DNA of 42,963 bases from Bacilli bacterium (GCA_900755065.1 CAAEFC010000044.1:1-42963); one strand, 5' to 3'. Positions 18,207-25,999 are shown, numbered from the stretch's first letter. A program made the numbers and translations. Notes: generated from the sequence alone by a model not told the origin.

Positions 18207-18266
18207 AAGATATGCACGCGGATTCCGATTTACCCTCACAAAATGCATAACCGGTCCCGCACTGTC

Positions 18267-18293
18267 TAAAAAGAAAGCCCCTTTTACAGGGGC
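18267..18293 (-). terminator. Rho-independent terminator of tkt
   Basis: The stem GCCCC (18289-18293 side)/GGGGC (18277-18281 side) has a short A/U loop and is followed by TTTCTTTTT on the minus strand, just past the transketolase stop at 18300. Confidence 0.8.
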
Positions 18294-18299
18294 AAATAA

Positions 18300-20267
18300 T
18301 CAAATGATTTCCTTGACGCGGGCGACGACCTCTTCTACCGTGAAGCCGTAATCCCTGATGACATCGGAAGCCGGCGCGGATTTACCGAAAACATCAATGC
18401 TCATAACATGAGGCGCGAAACGATGCCAGCCGAACCCGGAAGCCATTTCCACCGCCATGCGCCGCTCGTAAGCATTGCCGAGAACCTGTTTGATATAGGC
18501 TCCGTCCTGCTTTAAAAACAGTTCCTGACAAGGGATCGAAACCACGCGGACGTCGATTCCCTGCATGAGAAGGGTTTTCTGCGCTTCGATGCAGAGACTG
18601 ACCTCGCTTCCGGTCGCGATCAAGGTCAGCGCCGGCTGATCGGTGCGCTCCCTGGAAACGACATAGCCGCCCCGATCGACTTCTTCGCACCGACTGGTTT
18701 CCAGAAGCGGAAGCGCCTGACGGGAGAGAATAATGCAGGAAGGGTGATCCAGAGAAAGAAGCGCGTTCCGCCAACTCATCGACAACTCGTTCGCGTCGCA
18801 CGGACGATAGACGTAGGTGTTCGGAATGCTTCTCAGCATCGCCAACTGCTCGATCGGCTGATGCGTCGGACCGTCTTCTCCGACGGCGATCGAATCGTGC
18901 GAAAAGAGATAAATCGCCGGTAAACGGCTCAATGCCGCCATGCGGATCGCCGGTTTGAGATAATCGGAGAACACCAGAAAGCAACCGACGTAAGTCCGTA
19001 AACCGCCGTGAAGCAGCATGCCGTTCTGAATGCCCGCCATGGCGAACTCCCGGATACCGAAATTCACGTTTCTTCCGTAACGGGTTTTCGGCGTAAAATC
19101 CGCTTCCCCCTGAATCGAGGTCATCACCGAAGCGGCGACGTCCGCGCTTCCGCCGACGAGATTGAAAACCGACTTGTGGAGGACGTTCAGAAGAAGTTGC
19201 GAAGTCTTTCGCGTCGCTTCTTTATAGCCCTTTTCAAACTCCGGACCTTTGCCGTAGACATAGGTCGAAACGTCGTTCTTCATCACCGAGACGAATTTCG
19301 CGCTTTCTTTCGGATAAGCCGCCTGGTAGGCGTCGAACGATCGGTTCCACTCCTGGTAGGCCTTCTGCCCCCGACGGACAAACGTCTTTTTCAAATGCGC
19401 GTAAACCTGATCCGGAACGGTGAAATCCGGGTAGGTATAACCGTAACTCATCTTGGCATTCTTTCCGTCTTCTTCGCCCAGAGGGTTGCCGTGCACTTTG
19501 TTCAATCCCTGATTGATCGAGCCGTAGCCGATCACGGTATGCACGATGATGAGCGTCGGCTTGTCTTCGCTCTTCTTCGCTTTGAGAATCGCGCGGTGGA
19601 TCGCCTTGTAGTCGTTGCCGTCGGCTACTTCCAGCACGTTCCATTCCGCCGATTCAAACCGCTTTCGGACATCTTCGTGAAAACTCAGTTCCAGCGCGCC
19701 GTCGAGAGTAACGCCGTTGGCGTCGTAGAACAGGATCAGTTTATTCAGTTTCTGTCTGCCGGCGAAAGAGATAGCCTCTTGCGAAATGCCTTCCTGCAAG
19801 CAACCGTCGCCGCATAAAGCGTAGGTATAGTGATTGATCAGTCGCGCGCCGTTGGGATACATCGCCTGCAAAGACTGTTCCGCTAACGCGATGCCGACTG
19901 CCTGCGCGATGCCCTGCCCCAACGGTCCTGCGGAAGCGTCGACGCCCGGCGTTACGCCCAGTTCCGGATGGCCCGGCGTGATCGAATCCAACTGACGGAA
20001 GTGTTTCAGATCGTCCATCGAAACCGCATACCCGGCGACGTGAAGGACGGAATAAAGGAGCATCGAAGCGTGTCCCGCGGACAGGACGAAACGATCGCGG
20101 TTAATCCAGTTCGGGTGTTCCGGATCGCTGATCAGATGCTTTGAATAAAGCGTGTAGAGGATCGGCGCGCTGCCCAAAGCCATTCCGGGATGTCCCGATT
20201 TCGCCTTGTTGACGCCGTCGATCACCAGAGAACGGATCGCGTCAATGGAAAGTTGTTCAATATTCAT
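18300..20267 (-). CDS. tkt: Transketolase
   Basis: The 655-residue enzyme is the full-length TPP- and Mg2+-dependent transketolase of the pentose phosphate pathway. Visible marks are SGHPGMALG near the N-terminus, the TPP-binding segment starting GDGCLQEGISQEA and ending DANG, the central HDSIAVGEDGPTHQP, and a C-terminal domain ending in FGKSAPASDV. Start 20267 is preferred over longer in-frame starts because GGAGAAAACT precedes this ATG and homologues start here. The gene is monocistronic, with its own promoter (20444-20472), a structured 152-nt leader (20286-20437) and a terminator (18267-18293). Control through the leader is an inference. Confidence 0.97.
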   Translation of the reverse strand: MNIEQLSIDAIRSLVIDGVNKAKSGHPGMALGSAPILYTLYSKHLISDPEHPNWINRDRFVLSAGHASMLLYSVLHVAGYAVSMDDLKHFRQLDSITPGHPELGVTPGVDASAGPLGQGIAQAVGIALAEQSLQAMYPNGARLINHYTYALCGDGCLQEGISQEAISFAGRQKLNKLILFYDANGVTLDGALELSFHEDVRKRFESAEWNVLEVADGNDYKAIHRAILKAKKSEDKPTLIIVHTVIGYGSINQGLNKVHGNPLGEEDGKNAKMSYGYTYPDFTVPDQVYAHLKKTFVRRGQKAYQEWNRSFDAYQAAYPKESAKFVSVMKNDVSTYVYGKGPEFEKGYKEATRKTSQLLLNVLHKSVFNLVGGSADVAASVMTSIQGEADFTPKTRYGRNVNFGIREFAMAGIQNGMLLHGGLRTYVGCFLVFSDYLKPAIRMAALSRLPAIYLFSHDSIAVGEDGPTHQPIEQLAMLRSIPNTYVYRPCDANELSMSWRNALLSLDHPSCIILSRQALPLLETSRCEEVDRGGYVVSRERTDQPALTLIATGSEVSLCIEAQKTLLMQGIDVRVVSIPCQELFLKQDGAYIKQVLGNAYERRMAVEMASGFGWHRFAPHVMSIDVFGKSAPASDVIRDYGFTVEEVVARVKEII

Positions 20268-20285
20268 AGTTTTCTCCAAAATAAG

Positions 20286-20437
20286 ATCTAGAGGGATAAA
20301 GGATAATCCTATCCTTGACCAAGTGGGCATCCTTTCTCTATTTCAGGATTCCAAAGAGGTTATGTTTGGCATTCAACACCATAGAGATGAAAAGGATTCC
20401 CCGAAAAATAATGTAGGAAACGCATTCCCCTCTAGAC
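20286..20437 (-). ncRNA. Structured leader RNA of tkt, class not recognised
   Basis: The predicted transcript starts at or near G20437. Its first nucleotides, TCTAGAGGG (20436-20428), pair perfectly with CCCTCTAGA (20295-20287), closing a domain of about 152 nt. Inside, GGG-(2 nt)-ATCCTTT-(4-nt bulge)-CTCTAT pairs with ATAGAG-AAAGGAT-(1 nt)-CCC, about 16 bp. This helix is capped by a CCAAA/TTTGG hairpin. A further hairpin, AAGGATA-GGAT-TATCCTT, sits before the closing strand. The ribosome site of tkt begins about 10 nt after the domain. No U-rich terminator is seen. It does not match the TPP, FMN, SAM, T-box or cyclic-dinucleotide patterns I know. The elongated shape with a large bubble is also compatible with a 6S-like RNA. 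The pairing is seen in sequence; function is inferred. Confidence 0.65.
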
Positions 20438-20443
20438 AAAATC

Positions 20444-20472
20444 ATTGTAGCAAATCGCGCGGCTTTTCGCAA
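20444..20472 (-). promoter_or_regulatory. Promoter of tkt and its leader RNA
   Basis: On the minus strand: TTGCGA (20467-20472), 17-bp spacer, TACAAT (20444-20449) preceded by TGC (extended -10). A start seven bases past the -10 box falls on G20437, the first base of the leader's closing helix. Confidence 0.7.
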
Positions 20473-20678
20473 TATCTCATTTTTCAAACCTCGCGCGAAC
20501 GCGAAGAAGAAAAACGAAACCCGCTTTGTATCCGGTTTTCTCTTGTTCCGCGCTTTCGATGCTTTGATTCCCTTTCTCTTTCTTTATGCTTTTTCTGACA
20601 GATTCCTTTCTTCTCCCTTTACGGATGATCTTTGACAGGTTGCGGAAGGAAAAAATCGACGCAAATCGAAAATATCCG
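20473..20678. other. Divergent intergenic stretch without recognised gene
   Basis: This lies between the tkt promoter and the infC promoter. It is pyrimidine-rich on the plus strand (runs of TTCTTTCTT type). A small CGCG/GCGC-rich inverted motif lies near 20491-20503. I see no convincing ORF, hairpin with U tract or further promoter. Confidence 0.5.
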
Positions 20679-20707
20679 TTGACAAAAGGCTTCCGGACGG
20701 GTAAGAT
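20679..20707 (+). promoter_or_regulatory. Promoter of the infC-rpmI-rplT operon
   Basis: A consensus TTGACA (20679-20684), 17-bp spacer and TAAGAT (20702-20707). The predicted transcript start is near 20714, giving a leader of about 140 nt. Confidence 0.75.
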
Positions 20708-20713
20708 AATGGC

Positions 20714-20854
20714 GTAAATAAATTGTGGAAAGAAGAAACGCCCGTTTCTCACCAGATCGGATTTATCGGATTGGTCAACACTCACAGCGTTCTGAAACGG
20801 ATTTTTAACGGGCGGAGACTTCTCTGCCCGTTTTATTTTAAGGAGGATTTGTTT
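20714..20854 (+). promoter_or_regulatory. infC operon leader with terminator/antiterminator (L20-leader type)
   Basis: A strong hairpin at 20807-20832 (AACGGGCGGAG/CTCTGCCCGTT, loop ACTT) followed by TTATTTT looks like an intrinsic terminator ahead of infC. Upstream, CGCCCGTT at 20739-20746 is exactly complementary to AACGGGCG at 20807-20814, so pairing of the two would break the terminator stem. In B. subtilis and relatives, ribosomal protein L20 binds such a leader and favours premature termination. L20 is encoded last in this operon, so the same feedback is likely. The pairing is seen; L20 binding is inferred from the known system. Confidence 0.7.
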
Positions 20855-21415
20855 ATCAATAATTTCAATGAACAGCGGCCGAATCAAAGAAGAAATGACA
20901 ACGGCGATTTGGTGAATGAAGCGGTGCGTTTCCCGAACGTGCGCGTAATCGGACCCGACGGAGTTTCTCTCGGCGTGATGCCTCGCCTTCGGGCCTTGCA
21001 GGTGGCCGAGACGTACAACCTCGATCTGGTCTGCGTTTCCAAGGACGCCAATCCGCCGGTATGCAAAATTTTGAATTACGGAAAGTACCGGTTCGAGATG
21101 CAGCGGAAGCAGAAAGAGATGAACCGCAATCAGAAAGCCAAGAAGATCGACATCAAGGAAGTTCAACTGACGCCGGTCATCGGACAGCACGATCTCGAAA
21201 CCAAAATCCGCATTGCCAACAAATTTCTGTTAGCCGGAGACAAAGTGAAAATCGCTCTTCGCTTTCGCGGCAGGCAACTCTCGCACATTGAAGTTGGAGA
21301 AGAAGTTATCAATCGCTTCATCGCCGGTTGCGCGGAAAATTCAACCGTTGAAAAGGAAGCCAAACTGGACGGAAAACTCCTGATCTGCATTTTAGCATCC
21401 AAGCATAAGAAATAG
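20855..21415 (+). CDS. infC: Translation initiation factor IF-3 (ATC start codon)
   Basis: The 186-residue protein is full-length IF-3, which binds the 30S subunit and checks the start codon. The N-domain has VNEAVRFPNVRVIGPDG and YNLDLVCVSKDANPPVCKILNYGKYRFE; the C-domain has KIRIANKFLLAGDKVKIALRFRGR. No ATG, GTG or TTG fits: homologues begin INNFNEQ-like, and here that reading starts at ATC (20855), eight bases after AGGAGG. Rare AUU/AUC/AUA starts are a known autoregulatory feature of infC, because IF-3 discriminates against them. rpmI follows after 11 bp and rplT after another 14 bp. The protein is somewhat longer at the N-terminus than the B. subtilis form. Confidence 0.95.
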   Translation: MNNFNEQRPNQRRNDNGDLVNEAVRFPNVRVIGPDGVSLGVMPRLRALQVAETYNLDLVCVSKDANPPVCKILNYGKYRFEMQRKQKEMNRNQKAKKIDIKEVQLTPVIGQHDLETKIRIANKFLLAGDKVKIALRFRGRQLSHIEVGEEVINRFIAGCAENSTVEKEAKLDGKLLICILASKHKK

Positions 21416-21426
21416 GAGGTCAAACT

Positions 21427-21621
21427 ATGCCGAAAATGAAATCAAAACGCGCCTTGCTGAAAAGAGTCAAGGTAACCGGCTCGGGAAAGGTCAAAATTTT
21501 CCATTCCCACGTGAGCCATTTGTCGCACAACAAATCGACGAAACAGAAAAGGCATCTGAGAATGCCGAACACGATGAGCAATTCCGACATCAAGAGAGTA
21601 AGAATTCTCATCCAGAAATAA
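21427..21621 (+). CDS. rpmI: 50S ribosomal protein L35
   Basis: This 64-residue, highly basic protein opens with MPKMKSKRALLKRVKVTGSGK and has the L35 pattern HLSHNKSTKQKRHLR in the middle. L35 is a component of the large subunit. The ATG follows AGGAGGT with ideal spacing. It sits in the conserved infC-rpmI-rplT operon and depends on the upstream promoter and leader. Confidence 0.97.
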   Translation: MPKMKSKRALLKRVKVTGSGKVKIFHSHVSHLSHNKSTKQKRHLRMPNTMSNSDIKRVRILIQK

Positions 21622-21635
21622 GGAGGTAGAATCAG

Positions 21636-21992
21636 ATGAGAGTAAAAGGCGGAACAACCACGCACGCAAGACGCAAGAAAGTTTTAAAGAGAGCCAAAGG
21701 ATATTTCGGCTCGAAACACGCGCTTTACAAGACGGCGAACGAACAGGTGATTCATTCCCTGCACTATGCCTATGTATCCAGAAGAAAGATCAAGCAGGAC
21801 TACCGGAAACTGTGGATCGTCCGGATCAACGCCGCCTGCCGCAACTACGACATCAATTATTCCACTTTGATGCACGGGCTGAAAACCGCAGGCATCACGA
21901 TCAACCGCAAGATGCTTTCCGAAATGGCCATCACCGACGAACCGGCTTTCGCTTCGTTGGTCGACACGGCGAAAAAAGCGCTGGCGAAATAA
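21636..21992 (+). CDS. rplT: 50S ribosomal protein L20
   Basis: The 118-residue protein matches L20 throughout: MRVKGGTTTHARRKKVLKRAKGYFGSKH at the N-terminus, then AYVSRRKIKQDYRKLWIVRINAA, and YSTLMHGLKTAGITINRKMLSEMAI near the end. L20 is needed early in 50S assembly and in Bacilli also represses its own operon by binding the leader RNA. AGGAGGT precedes the ATG. The operon ends at the hairpin at 22005-22032. Confidence 0.98.
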   Translation: MRVKGGTTTHARRKKVLKRAKGYFGSKHALYKTANEQVIHSLHYAYVSRRKIKQDYRKLWIVRINAACRNYDINYSTLMHGLKTAGITINRKMLSEMAITDEPAFASLVDTAKKALAK

Positions 21993-22004
21993 CGGAGGAA
22001 AATA

Positions 22005-22032
22005 AAAAAAATGAGGGCAACCTCATTTTTTT
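22005..22032. terminator. Bidirectional terminator between rplT and the ytfJ-like gene
   Basis: ATGAGG-GCAA-CCTCAT is flanked by A7 on the left and T7 on the right, so it works as an intrinsic terminator on either strand. The TGA stop codon of the minus-strand ytfJ-like gene lies within the stem. Confidence 0.9.
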
Positions 22033-22412
22033 AATAGATCTTTGATCAAATCCAGCGTTTTGGCGAAGAGCGACGGATTCTTGTCGAAATAGATGATCTT
22101 GGAATCCTTGCCGTCGATGATCAGAAAGGCTTCCGGAATCATCGACATCCCGCCCAGTTGACCTCCCCCGTAAGGATAGGTCTCTTCGCCGATTTCAAAC
22201 GACAACTCGTTTTTGCTTTTTTTCTCTTTCGGATGACTGATCGAGAATTCGCTTCCGCCGACACCGAATCCCAGCGTGACTTTGGAGATCGGCACGACGA
22301 TCTTGTTTTCGTCGATGCGAATCGGTTTTCCGATGATCTTGCTGGAATCGATTAAGCCGGACAGCGACTCTAACGACGCGCTGAGCATTTCATTGATGGG
22401 TCTTTGAAACAT
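22023..22412 (-). CDS. YtfJ/GerW-family protein
   Basis: The 129-residue product fits the GerW (YtfJ) family: KIIGKPIRIDENKIVVPISKVTLGFGVGGSEF followed by a glycine-rich YPYGGGQLGGMSMIPEAFLII. In B. subtilis YtfJ is a spore germination protein, but family members also occur in non-spore-formers where the role is unknown. It overlaps the YtfI-like gene by 23 bp, the same pairing as B. subtilis ytfI-ytfJ, so the two are coupled. Its stop codon is built into a shared terminator. No other sporulation gene is in the window, so a spore role should not be assumed. Confidence 0.85.
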   Translation of the reverse strand: MFQRPINEMLSASLESLSGLIDSSKIIGKPIRIDENKIVVPISKVTLGFGVGGSEFSISHPKEKKSKNELSFEIGEETYPYGGGQLGGMSMIPEAFLIIDGKDSKIIYFDKNPSLFAKTLDLIKDLLKK

Positions 22413-22890
22413 GGCGATACCTCCTTTTGATGAGCAGCAGATTGATCAGTATGATTCCGATGTTGAAGTGGAATTTCGTTCTGATCCTGAGATTATTTTG
22501 CGCATCGGCGAGAATCTTAAACCGATATTTTTCGACGTATGCTTCCAAAACCGGCGCGAAGACATGATGCGCGATTTCAAGCGTCTGCACCAGAAGAAGA
22601 TAATGCACGTAGTCGTTGACGTTCTTCCGGATTTCCACCGAAAGAAAATCGATATGCACCAGCGTGATCAGCGACGAAACGTCGATCTCTTCGTTCATCT
22701 GATTCTGATCTTTCGGAATCAGTTTTTTCAGGAAATTCCGGTATTTCTCCCCTTTCAGGTACAAAACGGGAATGAAAAACGCCTTCACCTTCACATGATG
22801 AAAGGAAACATCGACCCGGAGTGTGAACTCATAGGCGAAGAGGAAATAGACGACGAACAGAACCGAAAGAAACAGAAAATACAGGATCAT
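22390..22890 (-). CDS. YtfI-like (DUF2953) membrane-anchored protein
   Basis: The 166-residue product has one N-terminal membrane helix (MILYFLFLSVLFVVYFLFAY) and a possible re-entrant hydrophobic stretch near the C-terminus (IGIILINLLLI). The middle is soluble and rich in beta-prone and charged residues. The position directly ahead of a ytfJ-like gene and the topology match YtfI/DUF2953; sequence similarity alone would be weak. No good Shine-Dalgarno is visible at the chosen ATG (GAGG lies about 14 nt upstream), so the true start could differ. Function unknown. Confidence 0.6.
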   Translation of the reverse strand: MILYFLFLSVLFVVYFLFAYEFTLRVDVSFHHVKVKAFFIPVLYLKGEKYRNFLKKLIPKDQNQMNEEIDVSSLITLVHIDFLSVEIRKNVNDYVHYLLLVQTLEIAHHVFAPVLEAYVEKYRFKILADAQNNLRIRTKFHFNIGIILINLLLIKRRYRHVSKTHQ

Positions 22891-22925
22891 ACGTCGTTAG
22901 TATGCCTCATCGGTACGGTTTCTAA

Positions 22926-22962
22926 CAAAAAAAAAAACAGGAAGCGTCTGTTTCCTGTTTTT
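22926..22962 (-). terminator. Rho-independent terminator after the small basic protein
   Basis: The stem AACAGGAA/TTCCTGTT with a short loop is followed on the minus strand by about ten U residues (A tract 22927-22937). It ends the gpmI-thiI-small protein group before the ytfI-like gene. Confidence 0.85.
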
Positions 22963-22973
22963 CCTCAGAGGGC

Positions 22974-23165
22974 TTATTTGCAGCCTTTGGCCGAGTTCGA
23001 TTTCTTTGAACGGGTGGAACAGTTGTTCACGCGCGAAGAACGCTGTTGGTTCGTCTGCGGAGTTCCTTGTTCTCTTCCGTATTCTTCCTTCGTACCGGTT
23101 CTGTTGGTCTTGGTGTCGCGAGCGCTGCTCTTTTTGGAAGTCTTGTCTTTGGATGTGTTCCTCAT
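22974..23165 (-). CDS. Small basic Lys/Ser/Thr-rich hypothetical protein
   Basis: This is a 63-residue, very hydrophilic protein full of Lys, Arg, Ser, Thr, Asn and Gln, with no hydrophobic core. It contains RTGTKEEYGREQGTPQTNQQ and ends NSAKGCK; its only two cysteines are in NNCSTRS and the terminal KGCK. It is probably disordered. Start 23165 is chosen because AAAGAGGTGA lies just upstream; a longer in-frame start at 23198 has no ribosome site. It follows thiI by 44 bp and is closed by a strong terminator. The composition recalls small acid-soluble or nucleic-acid-binding proteins, but I do not recognise the family. Confidence 0.65.
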   Translation of the reverse strand: MRNTSKDKTSKKSSARDTKTNRTGTKEEYGREQGTPQTNQQRSSRVNNCSTRSKKSNSAKGCK

Positions 23166-23209
23166 AAGTTCACCTCTTTCTAAGAGTAGTGTTGACATCT
23201 TCGACCTTT

Positions 23210-24409
23210 TTATAAATATTTTTCAAAATTCTCTTCTTCCGGAACGTAATTTTCATCGACGCGGATCACTTTGCGTTCCCGGACGCATTCTTCGATCAAA
23301 GCGGCGTAATCGAAACTCCGCTCGATCCGGTCGATGATTTCTCCCTTCGGTTGCGTAACCGGATTTTTCGGGTCGAAAATCGTGCAGCAGTCCTCGTAAG
23401 GCCGAATCGAAATCGCGTACGTTCCGATTTCCTTGCTGATCCGGATAATGTCGGTTTTGTCGAAGATCGCCAACGGCCGAATGACCGGCATCGCGGTCAC
23501 TTTCTCGATCTCGGCGATGCTTTTCAGCGTCTGGGAGGCCACCTGACCGATCGACTCCCCGTTGGAAAGAACCAGGCACCGATCCGTTACGGCGATCCGT
23601 TCAGCGATGCGGTACATCATTCTCCGCATGATCGTGATCGCGTAACTCTCTTTCGCGTGTCTGTAAATCTCTTCCTGCAACTTCGTGAAAGGAATGATCG
23701 TAAGCCGGATGCTTCCCTGATAACGAGACAGCACTTTCAGGATATCGGTGATTTTGGTGATGACGGCCTGATTCGTATAAGGCGGCGAAGCGAAATGCAC
23801 GCATTCCATGCGGATTCCTCTTTTCATCATCAGATAGCAAGCCACCGGAGAATCGATTCCGCCCGAAAGCATCATCAGTCCCTTCCCGGCGATTCCCAAC
23901 GGATATCCGCCTGCGCCTTTGACTTCGTCGGTGAACACGTACGTTTCGTTCTGACGGACGATCAGGCTGATCAGAAGTTCGGGACGATGCACGTCGACCT
24001 GATAGTCGCTGTGTTTCAGAATATGCCCGGCGATCGCCCGGTTGATTTCGTCGCTGATCATCGGGAAACTCTTCTCCGCGCGGCGCGCCCGGATCTTGAA
24101 CGTCTTCTTTTTCGCTTCTTCGGCCAGATCGAGGCAGACCTTTTTCATCTCTTCGATATCGTTGGACACCTTGTAGACGACGGAAAAAGAACTCGCCCCC
24201 GAAACATCTTTCAGAAGGGCGCTCACCTTCGATTCGTCTTCCCCGTTGAGATGAATGTAAATGTGATCCTGACGGACTTCATAGGTCAGACGGTCGAACG
24301 ATTTGAGCATTCTCCGGATATTTTCCGCCAGAAGCGCGATGAAATTCCGCTTGTTCTTGCCCTTGGTGGACAATTCCCCGTAGCGGACCATGATCATTTC
24401 TTTTTCCAT
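23210..24409 (-). CDS. thiI: tRNA 4-thiouridine sulfurtransferase ThiI
   Basis: The 399-residue ThiI adenylates U8 of tRNA and inserts sulfur to make 4-thiouridine; in some organisms it also serves thiamine synthesis. It has an N-terminal ferredoxin-like plus THUMP region (about 1-165) and a PP-loop ATPase with LSGGIDSPVA at 181-190. The conserved cysteine region YEDCCTIFDP is near residue 345. The C-terminal rhodanese domain of the E. coli enzyme is absent, as is usual in Bacillota, where a dedicated cysteine desulfurase (NifZ type) supplies sulfur; none is seen nearby. It follows gpmI by 18 bp and is probably cotranscribed with it. Confidence 0.95.
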   Translation of the reverse strand: MEKEMIMVRYGELSTKGKNKRNFIALLAENIRRMLKSFDRLTYEVRQDHIYIHLNGEDESKVSALLKDVSGASSFSVVYKVSNDIEEMKKVCLDLAEEAKKKTFKIRARRAEKSFPMISDEINRAIAGHILKHSDYQVDVHRPELLISLIVRQNETYVFTDEVKGAGGYPLGIAGKGLMMLSGGIDSPVACYLMMKRGIRMECVHFASPPYTNQAVITKITDILKVLSRYQGSIRLTIIPFTKLQEEIYRHAKESYAITIMRRMMYRIAERIAVTDRCLVLSNGESIGQVASQTLKSIAEIEKVTAMPVIRPLAIFDKTDIIRISKEIGTYAISIRPYEDCCTIFDPKNPVTQPKGEIIDRIERSFDYAALIEECVRERKVIRVDENYVPEEENFEKYL

Positions 24410-24427
24410 CGTGAAACTCTTTCATCG

Positions 24428-25999
24428 TCAGCGGATCATCGGTTTTTCCCAGGTTTCCGGAACAGGAAGTCCGAGCATTTTGACGATCGTCGGCGCGACG
24501 TTGGCCAGGCCGAATTCGCCCTCGACGATTTCATAGCGGAGATCGTCGTCGACGATGATGAACGGAACCGGGTTCAGCGAATGCGCCGTGCGCACCTGAA
24601 TTTCTCCCTTTTTGTTCTTTTCGAGCATTTCGTCGGCATTGCCGTGATCAGCCGTCACCAGCATCGTATACCCCTCTTCCTTGCAGACTTTTTCCAATCG
24701 ACCCAAAGCGAGATCGACGCTTTCCATCGCGCAGATCGTCGCGTCGAGAGAGCCGGTATGCCCGACCATGTCGCCGTTAGGATAATTCAGACGGAGAAAC
24801 TGATATTGATGGGATTTCAAAGCCGCGATGACCTTATCGGTGATTTCCGCCGATTTCATCCAAGGCCGCTGATCGAAAGACACGTTGTCGGAAGGAATTT
24901 CGACCCACGTTTCCAGTTCTTCGCTGAATTTCGCAGACCGGTTGCCGTTCCAGAAATACGTTACGTGTCCGAATTTCTGCGTTTCGCTGATCGCGTATTC
25001 GTTGACGTTTCCTTTCACCAGGACTTCCGTCAGGGTGTTTTTGATTTCAGGCGGATTGACCAGGAAGCGTTTCGGAAGTTTCAGATCGCCGTCGTATTGA
25101 AGAAGTCCGGCATAAACCACGTCCGGATAGACGACCCGATCGAAATGAGAAAACTCCGGACAATCGAACGCCATCGAAATTTCAATCGCGCGATCACCGC
25201 GGAAATTGAACAGCACGACGGAATCGTGATCGACGATCTTTCCGACCGGCTGATGGTTTTCGCCGATGACGAACGCCGGAAGATCCTGATCGATGACCGC
25301 CTCTTCTTTCCGGTATTCTTCGATCGCTTCGCGGGCGCTTTCAAACATCTTTCCTTCGCCCAGAACATGCGTATGCCAGCCCTTTTCGACCATTTTCCAG
25401 TCCGCCTGATAACGGTCCATCGTGATCTTCATTCTTCCGCCTCCGGAAGCGATCCGCGCGTCAAAGGAACGATCGTTCAGTTCTTTCAGCACCGTTTCCA
25501 ACTGATCCACGTAAATCAAAGCGCTGGTCGCAGGAACGTCCCGACCGTCGAGCAAAGCGTGAATTCGAACCTTGCGGACTCCTTCTTTCTTCGCTTCCCT
25601 GATCATCGCGATCAGATGCGCGATGTTGCTGTGCACGTTGCCGTCGGAAAGAAGACCGAGAAAGTGCAGCGTCGAATCGTGCGCTTTGACATTGGAAATC
25701 ACTTCTTTCCACGCTTCGGACGTGTAGATCTTTCCGCTGAGAATCGATTCGTTGACGAGTTTGGCGCCCTGTGAATAAATCTGACCGCAGCCCAATGCAT
25801 TGTGTCCGACTTCGCTGTTTCCCATGTCGTCGTCGCTGGGAAGTCCGACCGCCGGTCCGTGCGCCTTGATGCGCGTATTCGGATAGGTTTTCAGATACCG
25901 ATCCAGATTCGGGGTGTTCGCCAGGCTCACCGCATCGCCCAGACCGGTCTTGGAAAAGCCCACGCCGTCCATAATCACTAACAAAATTGGTTTTTTCAT
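24428..25999 (-). CDS. gpmI: 2,3-bisphosphoglycerate-independent phosphoglycerate mutase
   Basis: The 523-residue alkaline-phosphatase-superfamily enzyme interconverts 3- and 2-phosphoglycerate in glycolysis using Mn2+. The metal-binding start VIMDGVGF and the catalytic serine in MGNSEVGHN (Ser62) are present, as are HALLDGRDVPATSA, FNFRGDRAIE and the C-terminal metal site VTADHGNADEM. Length is within the usual range. A perfect TATAAT -10 box lies at 26026-26031 with a weak -35, and GAGGAG precedes the ATG. It is the first gene of a likely gpmI-thiI-small-protein unit. Other glycolytic genes are not adjacent. Confidence 0.97.
   Translation of the reverse strand: MKKPILLVIMDGVGFSKTGLGDAVSLANTPNLDRYLKTYPNTRIKAHGPAVGLPSDDDMGNSEVGHNALGCGQIYSQGAKLVNESILSGKIYTSEAWKEVISNVKAHDSTLHFLGLLSDGNVHSNIAHLIAMIREAKKEGVRKVRIHALLDGRDVPATSALIYVDQLETVLKELNDRSFDARIASGGGRMKITMDRYQADWKMVEKGWHTHVLGEGKMFESAREAIEEYRKEEAVIDQDLPAFVIGENHQPVGKIVDHDSVVLFNFRGDRAIEISMAFDCPEFSHFDRVVYPDVVYAGLLQYDGDLKLPKRFLVNPPEIKNTLTEVLVKGNVNEYAISETQKFGHVTYFWNGNRSAKFSEELETWVEIPSDNVSFDQRPWMKSAEITDKVIAALKSHQYQFLRLNYPNGDMVGHTGSLDATICAMESVDLALGRLEKVCKEEGYTMLVTADHGNADEMLEKNKKGEIQVRTAHSLNPVPFIIVDDDLRYEIVEGEFGLANVAPTIVKMLGLPVPETWEKPMIR

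Noticed and set aside
20267..20440. TPP riboswitch or T-box in the tkt leader
   Set aside because: The CTGAGA and ACCTGATCTGG-type TPP core elements and the T-box antiterminator sequence are absent.
23351..25774. 807-residue ORF on the plus strand opposite thiI and gpmI
   Set aside because: It spans two convincing genes on the other strand, is Arg/Phe/Asp/His-rich without domains, and has no start signals.
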